The position numbers were made by a program, and so were the translations under genes. The notes below the pieces were generated by a model that was given only the letters and a program-made list of their open reading frames with translations, was not told the DNA's origin and did not search any database. Shown here piece by piece: positions 24,570 through 36,437 of a DNA stretch of 64,000 nt (positions are counted from its first letter, which is position 1; each line of letters begins with the position of its first letter). Source of the stretch: Monocercomonoides exilis (Eukaryota > Preaxostyla > Oxymonadida > Polymastigidae); assembly GCA_001643675.2 (NCBI GenBank), contig LSRY02000006.1, positions 1,676,501 through 1,740,500 on the forward strand, in the 5' to 3' direction.

Positions 24570-25576
24570 ATGAAAAATTTAGATTTATTTTATTATTCTT
24601 CCCATATTATTTTTACAAATATAGCTTTAATGCCAATTCTTCAATCTTTAAAGAACTTATTTTCAATTACACGAAACCAAATTAATGAAAATTTGATTTA
24701 TGCGAAGGATGGAAAAACTTTTCATACAGTTGCATTTATTTATCGTATTTGTGTTCTTCTATATATGATCTCGTATCTAATCCAATGTGCTCTAAGTTTG
24801 ATAAGCATTTATTTTTATTTTTAATTATTATCATATTTTTAGCAAGGAGGATGACTCTTGAATATTATACAAACCAGAGTTATTACTACACTTTCTTCTA
24901 TTTTGTTGTATGCTTTATTTTGCAAGTATTTTGAATTTCAAGGAATAATTTTTTTTCTATACAAACATAAAGATTATAGTGACATATGGAAGAAAAATTG
25001 CTGTTGAAGAGCCTTTATATTTTCCACTTCAACAAGGTCATGGGAGTATCACTTTGAGAGATACAGCAATATATATTCTTTCGTGCCTTGGATTGCCTGG
25101 AAGCGCAACTGCAACACTAGGATATTGGGCATTTTTATTTAGCGAAGAAACAACACCAATGTTTGTGAGGATTTGGTTTGGAGCCAATCCTCACGGATTC
25201 TCATTGATATTTATTCTCATCGATTTGCTGTGTTTCAACGGAATGACATGGAAATGGATTCATTGTCTAATTCCATTGTTATACATTTGCGTATATGTTG
25301 GTTTTGCTTACGGATTTTATGCGATTAATCACCAGTTTGAATCATTATTTTTTATTTAATTTTTTGTCTTAAAAATTATTTTAAATTACCACATAATAAA
25401 GTTACATCTATTCATTTCTTGATTATACAAAGAAGATGTTCGCATTTGCATTGCCAGCACTTGCATTGTGTCCGTCTCTCATTTTCCTTTTGGTATGCGT
25501 ATTTCAGAGAATAAGAAATAAAATCTACAGAAGAAATGCTATTCCACAAGAAGACTTCCAATTTCCAGTAAATTAA
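24570..25576 (+). CDS. AIG1/FAR-17a (ADTRP) family multi-pass membrane hydrolase
   Basis: Four exons, all junctions phase-checked, ATG 24570 to TAA 25576, about 265 residues. Six or so membrane segments. The family pattern is clear: YYTFFYFVVCFILQ contains the Thr that is catalytic in human AIG1/ADTRP; LRDTAIYILSCLGLPGSATA and LGYWAFLFSEE follow, matching the family's LRD...P...FW...RE block; ANPHGFSLIFILIDLLCF holds the catalytic His; then PLLYICVYVGFAYGFYAI and YIYSFLDY near the end. Animal members are Thr/His hydrolases of fatty-acid esters of hydroxy fatty acids. Conservation of both residues suggests an active enzyme; the substrate is unknown. Confidence 0.75.
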
Positions 25577-25852
25577 CAATTTTGTGTAATATCCATTATT
25601 ATGTTTGTTACAAAGATGAAGATGGCGATATTTTGTTGATTTTAAATTTTTTTTGTTTTTATTTAGGATTTATAAATTTTTTTTTTCAAACATGCAGTAA
25701 TTAGAGTGTCACATAAATTATCTTTAAAATGGTAAATAAAATAAAAAGAATGCATAATAATATAACTTTCAATAATGAATTCAACATTAGATGAGATAAA
25801 TGATTCCCATAAACAATAAATTGCACGCAGGAAATGAAAAATTTTTCTTTAA

Positions 25853-28531
25853 ATGAATCATCATTGGGTTGGCGGAAAACGAGCAGCTATGAAAGGTTAA
25901 CATAATTATTTAAAAGTTATTCGTATTTATTGATTTATTTTTTTTTAGCACTTCAGAAAGCTAAAGTCGATGTTACAAATATCGGTGGATTTTTTGGATT
26001 AAAAAGAAAGAAGAATCCTTTATCAACAAATACAATTGATATAGTTGCATTAACATCACGACATTATAACCTTTTGAATCTTGGTATTTGTATGAGAATT
26101 TATTCATTATCTCGATAAGCCTTTTATAAATATTGTCATAGAAAACTTGAACATTTTGAAAATTTTATTTTTTTTTGTTTTTAGAAGGAAAAAAATGCAA
26201 AGAAAAAAAGTACTCTCCTGCAAGTGAAAGAAAAGGAAATCAAACCATAGGAATGGAAAGAACTTTTTTTGATATAAATGACAAATCAAAAAAAACAGTT
26301 TGCGAAATAATTTGATGGAAGTGAATATTCGTGCTAAAGATTACTCGTAATATTAAAACGATTTATATTTCATTTTTTTCGTACTACAGGAATTTTCTGA
26401 AAAATATGAAAGAAAACGGATACATCAGAACGAAGATGGATCAAAATACGACCAACAGTTGTTGGAAATTGTTGAACAAGAAAGGAAAGACGAAAAAGAT
26501 GAAGAAAGAAAGAAATGGATGGCAGAACTTTCTCCGGGTTCTCGATTAACATTGATGGGACGAGGAACGAGCTATTGCGATGACAGACGAGGCAAATTTA
26601 AGGAAAAAGAAGTTGATGATTTCGATCCATATGATTCCTTATGGAACATTGAAAAGAATACAGGGGAAAATTTCGCAAAATCCGAGATTACTTCAAATAA
26701 AAGATACTTTGACGAGGATAGAGATGAGATATTGGAAATAAATGAAAGACAGTTTTCTGAAGATAAAAGAAGAGGATTAGAAAGAATAAGAAAAAGAGAA
26801 TACGGAAATGGAGGGAGGAACATTTGTGAGTTTAACAGTTATTTTTCTGAAGATGAAGACGGAAAAATATACCAAAAAAGGAAAGAAAGAGATCAGGATA
26901 TTTTTGATTTGGAAATAAAGAAATGGGCAAGGTGCAAGTCAGACAAATATTTGAAAAACAAAGAAAAAGAAACGAATGGCTGGAAAAAGAAAAGAATCGA
27001 AGACGAAGAAAACCTTTCAAATTCCGATGGACTTTTTGTATTTCCTGAAAAGGTTGGAGAGGAAGCGTTTATGAAAGAAATGATGAATCCTTTGTTTTGT
27101 GAATGGAAAGAAAAGAAAAACTTAAACAGGGAAGAAGAAAAAACAAAATCAATCCGTACAAGTGAAATTAATACAAAGAACGATGCACAAAGCACGGCTT
27201 TTGAAAATGACAGGGAAATATTGAAAGATGAAACGAAATCTGTGACAACTGCATTTGAGCACAAATTTGTAAGAGAATCAGAAGTAATTCAAGATTCTGA
27301 TAAAAATGCGAAAGATGAAGTGATGGAGGAAGAAAGGGTGATATATGATAAAAATATCGAAGAAACTGAGAAGATTAAAGCCCAAAATACAAAATTACTA
27401 GAAGAAACGAAAGAAGAAAGAAAAAAAAGTGATTTTAACATTGATGGGATTCAGTGGAATGATGATGATTTATCTATCTCCGTTGGCAATAAAGTTAAGC
27501 AAAATGCGACCGAGAAAATTGGAGATTCCAGTTCCAATAGTTTAACAACGTCATCATCTCATCTTGAAGCATTTGAAAAATGCGTCAAGGACACAAATAA
27601 AGAGTCAAATATCTTGTCAGTCAAAATATTAGAAGCACATAATACCGATGTGCACACGTCTCCAGCAAAGAACAACGAATACAAAAATGAACAATGCATA
27701 AGCGCTGAAGTACAAAGCGGAAACAAAGAAGAAGAAAACAATTTGAAAATGATAATGGAGAGGAAAGATGATGATATATTATACGAAGCAGACGAAAGAT
27801 CTGCATTTCAATTGTATACAAACGAACAGGACAAAGACAAAGACAACTTTGTCAGAGAAGAAGAAATAAATTCAGAAGTCACAACCAACGTAAACGAACA
27901 GAAGAGAGAAAAGTTTGATGAACATAAGAATTTGAAATTAGAAATACCAAAAAACACATGCATTGCATATTCTATATTAGGTGTGTATTGTGAGAGATCA
28001 ATAATTTTTTCACTCAGATTCTCATTATTCAAATCGAATTCTTTTGGGTAAATTCATATTAATGATCATTTTAAACTGATGATTTACTATTTTATAAATA
28101 ATTGCATAGAAGAAGAAGCTTTGGTTTTGCTGGAGAATCACAATTACCTTAGATGTGTATGCTTAGAACTTGGAGAAGCATTGGAAAAAGAAAAAGAAAG
28201 AGGAAAAAAAATGCGTCAGAACATACATCAAAAGGAAGCTCTTCTATTTGTGAAGGAAAAAGAATTAGAAAAAACATCCAAAGAACTTGAAACAGAGAAA
28301 AAGAGAAGGAAAGAAGTAGAGCAGATGGTGGCAAAAGAAATGCTTACAGAAAATATAAGAGAAAAACAAAGCAATAACACTTTTTCAGATAAAAGTGAAA
28401 ACCAATCTTTCCAAAGGATTGCTGATAAAACAGATTTGGAGGAAGAAAATTTAAAACAGAATTGCATTGAAAAGCAATTCGGAAATGATCTCGAAGCAAA
28501 AAATATCACAGATACATCAAATATAACTTGA
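25853..28531 (+). CDS. Long charged, mostly disordered protein of unknown function
   Basis: Five exons joined in phase: MNHHWVGGKRAAMK (ATG 25853), ALQKAKVDVTNIGGFFGLKR, EGKKCKEKKYSPASERKG, a 1.6-kb exon beginning EFSEKYERKRIHQNEDGS, and a final exon from EEEALVLLENHNYLRCVCLE to TGA 28531. An upstream ATG at 25834 was rejected because it puts the next exon out of frame. The first 130 residues look folded or conserved (basic, with SRHYNLLNLE); the rest is Lys/Glu/Asn-rich with a C-terminal coiled coil (residues about 690-780). I do not recognise the family. Confidence 0.65.
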
Positions 28532-29167
28532 AATCAATTACATAACTTTACTGATGACTGTACAATTTCATGAATTTTTTGGCTGCACACAATTAATTTT
28601 TTCAATTTTTCAAAAAAATCAAATTATTGAAATTATTTATACAAAGTATCCTTTTACATCAAATTTTAAATTTTTTTCCTTTAATTTTTTTAAGTTCTAT
28701 AATCCTATGCATTAATTACCATTAAAAAATCAAAAGTCATTCGTGATGTGTTTCCATTATTTTCAGAAAGTCATTTTTTATAATTTTTGGAAGATTACGT
28801 TGACGATCCACCACCATGACATGAATCATCCTACATATCCCCACATCATATCCGGTACATTGTGTGTTTCAGCGTATTACGTAAAAATACACATCGATTG
28901 TTCTATACCGTTAATTCTTTTTTCGAATTTTTTCAGATTTATCTATGTTATTTATCTTTTAAAGTAAGGTTAGAATGATCATTTCACTTCTTTTTTTGAT
29001 GTTTTCATGAATCAGGCACACATTTCCTTATAGTTCTTGTTGCTCTCTTTTTTCTTGATGATTATTTATTCAATGCGTAAAGCATAAATTTGAATACATA
29101 AAGTTTGCTGAATACAGTTGTTTACAGCTTATCCTTATTGGTTCATAATCTTCGTAAGATATTACAC
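28532..29167. other. Intergenic, no gene seen
   Basis: About 640 bases between two plus-strand genes. One 74-codon open frame (28743-28967) has no coding character. It presumably contains the promoter of the secreted His-rich protein gene. Confidence 0.5.
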
Positions 29168-30051
29168 ATGAAATTGGCAATAATAGAATTTTTAATTGCT
29201 GCTTTTGTATTGCATTGTTCAGTGTGTTGTGAGGAATCTTCAGGACTTTCTGCACCAACATGCCTCATTTCGACTGATGGAACAAGGTTTTTCGAAGGGG
29301 AATTGAAAGATGATAAATGTGTTTTTGAAATTGATTGTGATGATGCTGTGATTGTCAGAAAGATTGAAGGTATTACCATTTTTCTCACAAAATAATATTT
29401 TTGAATTTTTTAAATAAAGACGAAGATGATGAAGAAAAATGGATTCAAGTCAACGATGAATCAACACCTTATTATATTCACATATCAAAGTTGGAAGAAG
29501 ATGAAATGGAATCAAGCGAAGAAGCTAATAAACAATTGAACAATTCTGGGCGTTCTTCGTGGCAACCGAAAAAGAAACCACTAAAAAAAGACAAAGACGA
29601 AAAACCAGATTTGACGAACAAGTCACCAAAAAAAGAAGAAAAAAAATATAAAAAAGAAGTTAAACGTTTGACAAAGAAGATGAGACCAATTGAATGCCAA
29701 CAAAAAAAGCTTGTGCGAAAACAAAAGAAGCTTGACAAACGGGAAGAAAAACTCGACAAACAAGCAAAGAAAAAAGGTATTGATGAAGTTGCGTATAAGA
29801 AGAAAGAAATGGTTATTCTGAGACCAGAGAAGCATGCTATTGAAGAGCCTCAAAGCTTGACAAATCCCAAAGCAGTGAAGGTTATTAATCGGAAAAAGCA
29901 TCATGATCATGACGATCACCGTGGAGGTCACGACCACCACGATCATCATGACCATCATGATCGTCATAATCGTAAGGATCGCCACAACCGCAAGGATCGA
30001 CATCACGATCACCACAAACATCACGACCATCACGACCACCACCATCATTAA
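29168..30051 (+). CDS. Secreted protein with Lys/Glu-rich body and extreme His/Asp-rich C-terminus
   Basis: ATG 29168 gives MKLAIIEFLIAAFVLHCSVC, a clear signal peptide with cleavage likely near Cys-Cys-Glu. A short Cys-containing region (APTCLISTDGTRFF, then DDKCVFEIDCDDAV) could form a small disulfide module. A 57-base intron joins IE to DEDDEEKWIQVNDE in phase. The middle is Lys-rich with a heptad-like helix. The last ~45 residues are repeats of H-D-H-H and H-D-R-H-N-R-K-D units ending in HHHH before TAA 30051. Such histidine clusters usually bind zinc, copper or nickel. About 280 residues; no known family recognised. Confidence 0.7.
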
Positions 30052-30443
30052 AATCCTTTGAAAAAGGTTTATTTTAGCAATGATTTGATGGTTAACATTT
30101 ATAAAATCTTTTTTATAATTTTTTATTTCCGTTGTGAACTGTTTTTCAAATCTTTTTTATTTCAGTAGGAAACTTCTTATTTTTTACAATTGTCATGTAA
30201 TATGGACATAAATTTAATGATTCCGTCATATTATGAGTGAAAATTATAAACAAAATTAAAAAAAAAAATCTCTCAAATTCCTATTTAATTAACAATAGTC
30301 AGTTTCTTTTTTTGTTTCACGAAAAAATGATTTTACATTAATCTCAAAGAAATCTTTAAAAAAATATTCAAACATCGACTTTAAGAAGTGAGAATTATTA
30401 TCTAATTTTATCCGTTTAATACGGTAATGCTGCAAACGTTCAC
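30052..30443. other. Intergenic, no gene seen
   Basis: About 390 AT-rich bases between two plus-strand genes, with poly-A and poly-T runs. No coding frame or structured repeat was noticed. Confidence 0.5.
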
Positions 30444-31769
30444 ATGATAAACGAATCTTTAAGAGCACACAGAGAGAGAAATGAAGTGTATTTTTTCATT
30501 ATAATAGATTCAATATATTTTGTTTTGGATTATTTATTTTTCAAATATTTTTCTAAAATCATTGAAAATGATGAAAACAAATTTTCATCAAAGAACACAA
30601 ATAGTAGAGCAGCCATTTTATTTTCTATGGAGGTCTTTCTTTTTGTGTTCATTAAAGAAATCTTTTCAAATGCAAATTGAATTCAATTTATTTAATTATA
30701 AAATTTTCCTTTTTCCCCATAATTGTTTTTAAAGAAGCATGTTACTGTAGAATGGCATTATTTTTTTAAAGAAAGGAGCGAAGTTACAATTGAAGGAAAT
30801 ATATGCACATTACAACACGTATCCTTCAATGGATTATTGTACTTTATGAATTGATATCCACAGATTTAATTCCTCAAAACAATTCACCACTTTCTGTTCC
30901 AACTGCTGATCATCTCAGATCTGTTCGATATCCCCCTTCGATTACCGGCCAATACATTTCGTCTACCAATTCTCCAATTTCTGTTTCGTCATCAACAAAA
31001 ACAAAGACACCAGAAGTGGCTAAAAGTACTTATGCAACGTCCATCCCCGAATCATCAATCATTTCACCAGTTTCATTTTATGATATGAACAATCCTTCTC
31101 GATTTATGCCTTTTTCCTATCAAAAAGCAGAAAGCAATGAACTGTTTAAAATTTTTGATTCTCCAAAAAATTCGCATGAAGTTAAAACATATCCAGAAAA
31201 CTTGAATTCTTTTACTCAATCCTTTTCCAACATCCCCGAATCATTTCAGAATTTTCCTAGTTTTGATTTTGATCCATCTGTTTTGCCATTTTCAGTTGAA
31301 GACAGTATTTTTCAGTCAAATCCAAGCTCTGGAATAAGTCAAGTAATTACTCGTTCGACGCATAATTCCGATTCCAAAGAACCAATGCTCGTACCAAATC
31401 CTAATTCAAGATATCTTCCTTATTCTCAAACACCTCATCATTCATCTTACACTTCTTCAAGAATTAGATCAGATCAAAAAAGTCCGTTTGAGCAATCAAC
31501 TTCAATTTATAAAAATCCTTCGCAATATGCAATTCAATATCCAACGTGGACTGTTCCATCGCATGTTCCTCCATCTATTCCACCACCCGGTGATCCCCTT
31601 CCATCGCCAATGTATCTAGGAAGTGACCAACAAGGTTCAAAAAGAACAATAGGTATTGTTTAATTTATTCAGAAATTGTGTAAAGTTCATTATTTCAATC
31701 ATTTTGTCATTTAACCTTACAGATTTTCTAAGGCGGTTTTCAGATGAAGGCAACATAGAAAACAGATGA
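30444..31769 (+). CDS. Ser/Pro-rich protein of unknown function (5' exons tentative)
   Basis: The main exon (about 30922-31654) encodes a disordered Ser/Pro/Tyr-rich protein. It joins in phase, across an intron ending CCTTACAG, to a short last exon DFLRRFSDEGNIENR with TGA 31767-31769. The 5' end is uncertain. A simple start exists at ATG 30803. However, two stretches upstream look coding and splice in phase: MINESLRAHRERNE (from 30444) and KHVTVEWHYFF with KERSEVTIEGNICTLQHVSF (about 30736-30840), which then joins to SVRYPPSITG at about 30922. The latter has an alternating strand-like pattern typical of a small beta-barrel or reader domain. I give the longer model with modest confidence. Confidence 0.45.
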
Positions 31770-32002
31770 AAAGAAGCAATTGAGAAATTGTGGAGTGTGT
31801 TTATTATTTGACATTTTTCAAAAAACTCAAGAGATGGAGCGTAATAAAAAATCTAATTGAAAACAGATAAGTTCAAAAAGCAATGAAATGGATTTGTGAT
31901 TGAAGTTATGAAAATGATAGACATGCAAATTGCATTAATATAGCGAAGTCTTAAAAAAATTTAAAAAATTATTTCTATGATTAAAGAATTTTATTTGTAT
32001 TA

Positions 32003-32705
32003 TCACACCTTTTTCATAATTCTGAGAAAATCTTCCTCGTTAATTTCACCATCTCCATCGCGATCTGCTTCATCAATCATCTCTTGAAGTTCTTCATCTG
32101 TCATATTTTCTCCAAGTTCTTTAGCGACACGTTTCAAATTTTTGAATGATATTTTTCCAGTGTTATCATCATCAAACAGCCTGAAAGCTTTAAGAATTTC
32201 CTCTCGAGGATCTCGCTCAGCCTTAAAATAGATTCAACAATAAAAACAAACGAAAATAATTGATACCATCTTGATTGTCATCATTTCTAAAAACGAGTTA
32301 AAGTCAATCGTGCCAGTTCCATCTTTATCAATTTCCGCAATCATTCTTTTAACTTCATCTTTTTTAGGTTCAAAACCCAAAGCTCTCATTGCAACTTTTA
32401 ATTCCTTCGCATCAATTGTTCCTTTTATATAGAAAATTCAAATGATTGCAGATTAAACAAATAAAAAATGCATGACAACAAAATACCTGAACCATCAGTA
32501 TCAAATAAATCAAATGCTTCTCTAATTTCTTGTCGTTGCTCTTCAGTAAGTTCTGGACGAGTGCGTGATCTTCCTTTCGAAGCAATGCTTTGTTTCTGAA
32601 TAAATGGAATTTATGTTTGCAAGCAATAAAGCAATATATTTTAAGAATTAATTTTTCTTTGAAAAAACTCGATAATTTCTTTTCAAAATTGCATACAGAC
32701 GCCAT
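32003..32705 (-). CDS. CETN: Centrin (caltractin), EF-hand protein of basal bodies
   Basis: Four exons; start ATG 32705 (MAS, then [20 protein letters not shown]), stop TGA at 32005-32003. All four EF-hand loops are canonical calcium-binding loops: [36 protein letters not shown] and [12 protein letters not shown]. The linkers ([20 protein letters not shown] and [20 protein letters not shown]) are hallmark centrin rather than calmodulin sequence, as is the basic N-terminus. About 170 residues, the usual size. Centrins act at basal bodies, in contractile fibres, in inner-arm dyneins and in nucleotide-excision repair. The conserved centrin C-terminal IMKK is present and is followed by Val. Confidence 0.95.
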
Positions 32706-33017
32706 TACAATTTATTTCAAATTAACTGATTTAAATTAAGGGTTTTGTTCAATTCTCGTTTTTATCTTCCATTAACTGAAGAGTGTAATTCAATTCATTT
32801 TGTAATGATAACAGAAGCAAAAAATGAATTTAAAATTTGTTAAGTCCTCTTGTATTCAAGTTTCAAACGAGAATAATGAAAATTAAAAATCTAAAAAATA
32901 GTTGTTCTCAAAGAAACCTTAAATAAAAAATTGACTCATCTATCATTCTAATTTCCGATGAACTGTTTCATGTTTTTGTCAACATTTTTGATGCTAAAAT
33001 TCGCTCATTGAACAATT
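32706..33017. other. Intergenic, no gene seen
   Basis: A 312-base AT-rich spacer between two minus-strand genes. It should hold the centrin promoter and the 3' flank of the dipeptidase gene. No motif stands out. Confidence 0.5.
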
Positions 33018-34553
33018 TTACATCCATGGGGGAAGCTTTTGTCCTTCGGCCATAAGCTTCTCAATATCGTCTGGGTTCTTTGGTACGCATGTAAGAACAT
33101 CATGCCCGTCAGGAGTAACCAGCACGTCATCTTCAATTCTAACACCTCCGACGGCATAGTAAGTTCCTCTGATTTTCTCCATATCAATAAGAGAGGCCAT
33201 CTCCGGGTTGCTAGCCACAGCAGGTTCAATGATGTTGGGGTTGAAATAGCATCCTGGCTCGATAGTGATGACCATTCCTGGCTGAAGCACTCTGTTCGTC
33301 CTCAATTTCATAAAGCTTGGACGCGTGTCACGAACAGGACCTCCGCGAACATATCCTCCAACATCGTGTGTATCAATGCCCAGTTGATGACCCAATCCGT
33401 GTGGCATAAACAAGGCAGCAATATTCTTTTCAATTGCTTCCTTTGCTGAGCTTGTTTTGATGATTCCTTCCTTCATCAAGCGCTCAGCAAGGATAGTCAA
33501 AGCTTTCTCGTGAATATCAATCATCATCACTCCAGCCTTAACCATATCGATGCATGCAAGCTGCATTTCCAAAACAGTTTCATAAATAAAGCGATGTTTT
33601 GGTGCAAATTTCCCTGAAATGGGGAAAGTTCGAGTTATATCAGCAGCATAAAACTTGTAAGTTGATCCAGCATCCAAAAGGCACATTTGATCGGGCTGTG
33701 CCTTCACATTGTCTTCAGCATAATGATGCAAAACAGCTGCATCTGATCCAAATGAAACAATTGGAAGAAATGCATGGAACTTTGTAAAATGACCAAAAAA
33801 TTAAATTAAATCATTTTTTAAAAACTGCTCAAAAATGCAGACCTTACCATCTGTACCAGCGAGTTTATGCATATAATAATACCATATTGCTTCAATGTCT
33901 GTTTCTGTCATGTCATCACGAACGTGCTTCATAGTTTGAATATGTGCTTCACTGGAATGTTTAGCTGACATCCTCATTAATTCAATTTCTCCAGGTGTTT
34001 TGATAACTCGAGCTTCCTAATATTCAAAATTGAAAAATAAAAAAATTTATGTGCAATAATAAAATGATGAATATAAAAAGCATACTCCTAAAAGATATTG
34101 CAGATCTTTGTTTGAAACGGAAACTGTTTCAGGAAGTTTGCAACACTCACGAATCACTGATTCTGAGGTAATCTCCAAAATGTGCACTTTTGAAATTCCT
34201 TTTGAAATAAATTGTGCAACAACATTTGGAAGTTCTTCAACTTTATGATGGAAGTTCGCTGGATAGCGTTTCTTTGACTCAAAGCTTTCAACTTTCATCC
34301 ACGTTTTAGCATCCTCGGGAGGAAGATCGAAAAACAAATGTGTGACGTCTTCTTCAACGTCCCACACAAGCCATGAATTCTCATCAGGAACACCAGTCAA
34401 ATAGTAAAAGTTACTTTCTTGAAATATTGGATGTTCATAATCTGTTCCTGGTCTTACCATTTCTGGATGTCCCTTCAAAATAAGAAGACCTCCAAGGCTT
34501 TTTACATAATTGAGGGCGTGTTTTCGATTCTCAGCAAAAATGGAATAGTTCAT
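33018..34553 (-). CDS. PEPD: Xaa-Pro dipeptidase (prolidase), M24 metallopeptidase
   Basis: Three exons; ATG 34553 (MNYSIFAENRKHALNYVK), stop TAA 33020-33018, about 470 residues. The N-terminal creatinase-like domain includes PIFQESNFYYLTGV and FFDLPPEDAKTWMK. The catalytic 'pita-bread' domain carries all five metal ligands: two Asp in LLDAGSTYKFYAADITRTFP, His in FMPHGLGHQLGIDTHDVGGY, Glu in ITIEPGCYF, and Glu in VGGVRIEDDVLVT. The HGLGHQLGIDTHDVGG form is diagnostic of prolidase. The enzyme hydrolyses X-Pro dipeptides in the cytosol, using manganese in known members. No defects are visible. Confidence 0.93.
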
Positions 34554-34747
34554 TTTATTCACCCTTTACATGTAATGTGTGATAAACAAATTTTCTTGCA
34601 AATCTGCTTTCTGTACTGTGCTCAATTTTAAATATGTTTAACTTTAATATTCTAAATCGGTACAGTTATTCGAAAAATGCGATCTGATGATTTATAATTT
34701 ATTGTATTTAGATGAAATTATCGACAACGTAGTCTGAGACTTCATAT

Positions 34748-35308
34748 ATGACTTATTATATTCGAAGATGGTACAATATTTGGTACTATAATTTATTTAA
34801 CCAAAGCACAAGAATTACAGATAATTTTTATTGGAAATCAAGAGTTTATCCAAAAGAAGTTGATACTTCATTGTGTGTTCAAGATTCTGCGTTTTTAATT
34901 TTGGCAGGATATGCTAGATGGGGATGGTTCAGTTCAACTTCGTTAAATGCTGAGATGAAAAAAAGAAAGCTGACACCAATCATAACTCAAGTTTCAGTGC
35001 AATATTTAAGTAAACTACATTTATTCAGTGATTACACAATTAAAACTCGACTTATGCACATCAATGAGAAAGCATTTTTCGTCCATCAAAAATTTATTTT
35101 TAAAGAAAAGATAATTTGCGTTTTATTATTTAAGATGCATCTTCAAGATGAAAAAGGAATCGTTAATCCTTTTCCTGTGTTTGAATCTTTACTAAAAGGA
35201 GATAACTTACCAACAAATATGGAAGGAATGCGAAACAAACAAGGATTAGATATTTTTTATTCACTTGAATCTTATCTTTTGGAAAAACCTGTTTTGTTAC
35301 ATTTATAA
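34748..35308 (+). CDS. THEM6-like thioesterase superfamily (hotdog) protein
   Basis: A single 186-codon exon, ATG 34748 to TAA 35308. N-terminal residues include aromatic-rich YYIRRWYNIWYYNLF, a likely membrane-proximal segment as in THEM6. The hotdog core follows: FYWKSRVYPKEVDTSLCVQD with AGYARWGWF corresponds to the family's segment around the central helix; then TPIITQVSVQYLSKLHLFSD, YTIKTRLMHINEKAFFVHQK and KIICVLLFKMHL form the antiparallel strands. The usual H-M-N-N motif is replaced by C-V-Q-D, so catalysis is doubtful. The length matches. It diverges from the prolidase gene over about 195 bp. Confidence 0.65.
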   Translation: MTYYIRRWYNIWYYNLFNQSTRITDNFYWKSRVYPKEVDTSLCVQDSAFLILAGYARWGWFSSTSLNAEMKKRKLTPIITQVSVQYLSKLHLFSDYTIKTRLMHINEKAFFVHQKFIFKEKIICVLLFKMHLQDEKGIVNPFPVFESLLKGDNLPTNMEGMRNKQGLDIFYSLESYLLEKPVLLHL

Positions 35309-35649
35309 AAATAAATTGCACGTAAGAAGTACTTTTTTTTTTCCTTATGATCGTTAAAAGTTGAATTACATAGAAAGACACACTTTAATATAAAAAGACA
35401 ATTACATTGATTTACAACTTTCGTTTTTTGACTTCAACATTGTTTAAATAATTGTACTTATAACTGACTACAAAATTTAAGATAAAAAATTTTTTATTTG
35501 TTTTGTTTTTAATTTTGCTACAAGATTTATCTTACAAATGAAGCGTCGCCACACAATCAAATGAGCAAATCAGAAGTGATCCGTGTTGAAACTTGACTAA
35601 AAAGCAAATAAAAATGTCTCAGTTTTTGCTGATATTTTTATCAACATTC
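35309..35649. other. Convergent 3' intergenic region
   Basis: About 340 AT-rich bases between the stop codons of the THEM6-like gene (+) and eL24 (-). No gene or repeat seen. Confidence 0.5.
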
Positions 35650-36253
35650 TTAACGACTTGTAGCTTTAATTTTCTTTGGAGGTGCGGCTTTTGGAGGAGC
35701 TTGTTTAACTTGTTTTCCCTGTTTTGCTTGCTTGCCTGGTTTCACTTGTTTAGCTGAAACTTTCTTTGTTCCAGCAACTTTTGCTTTACGCTCCTTCAAT
35801 TCACTGAAAAAAACAAACAAAAAATATCGATAAAAATATTGAAAAAAGGATTACTAACCGAAGAGCAGCTGCATCGGCTCCTTTAACTTTCTCAATAACT
35901 TTTGCCTTTCTTGTGTTACGAATTTCTTCAAGTGTCATTCCAACAATATCCTTCTGGAAGCGAACTGCTCTACGCTTAACACGCTTTTTGGTCAATTTTG
36001 AAATATCCTTCTTGTGTGCTTTTCTCCAATCTCCTGTCCATTTAGTATTACGAGAGGAACGTTTAATATCGTAGCAGCAACGTGCTTTTGATCCAGCAAA
36101 GATAAAAAGACGAGAATCGCCACGAACAAAACGAATTCCGTGGCCTGGATAGATCTTATGCCAAGAAAACGAGCAACGTTCAACACTAATTAAAAAAGCA
36201 TTTTAATATATTTTCAATCATTTTTTTAAAACAAGAAAAAAGAAAAACCGCAT
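35650..36253 (-). CDS. RPL24: Ribosomal protein eL24
   Basis: Three exons. The first coding exon is only 5 bases, ATGCG (36253-36249); it splices across GTTTTT...TTAG to give MRVERCSFSWHKIYPGHG, then IRFVRGDSRLFIFAGSKARC and KWTGDWRKAHKKD, the canonical eL24 N-terminus. One zinc-site Cys pair position of archaeal L24e is changed, as is common in eukaryotes. The second part, KKRVKRRAVRFQKDIVGMTL, then EIRNTRKAKV, is equally typical. The C-terminal tail after the last intron is Lys/Pro/Gln-rich and ends KIKATSR, TAA 35652-35650. About 160 residues. It is a component of the 60S subunit bridging to 40S. Confidence 0.93.
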
Positions 36254-36437
36254 CGTTAAATGATCAAATTGTGATCTTTAAATACCCTATGTTGTGTCTC
36301 ATCAAATAAATTAAGGTTAAAAAATAAAATACAATAATCGCAAGAAGTTGCACAAGATTTAACATCAATTAGATATTATATGTAACAAATAAATTAAAAT
36401 CGAAAATTTGTTTTTTGATGTAAATATACTTATTTTT

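Noticed and set aside
25834-25880. Upstream ATG giving MKNFSLNESSLGWRKTSSYE as the start of the charged protein
   Set aside because: This frame runs into a stop in the next exon, whereas ATG 25853 splices in phase.
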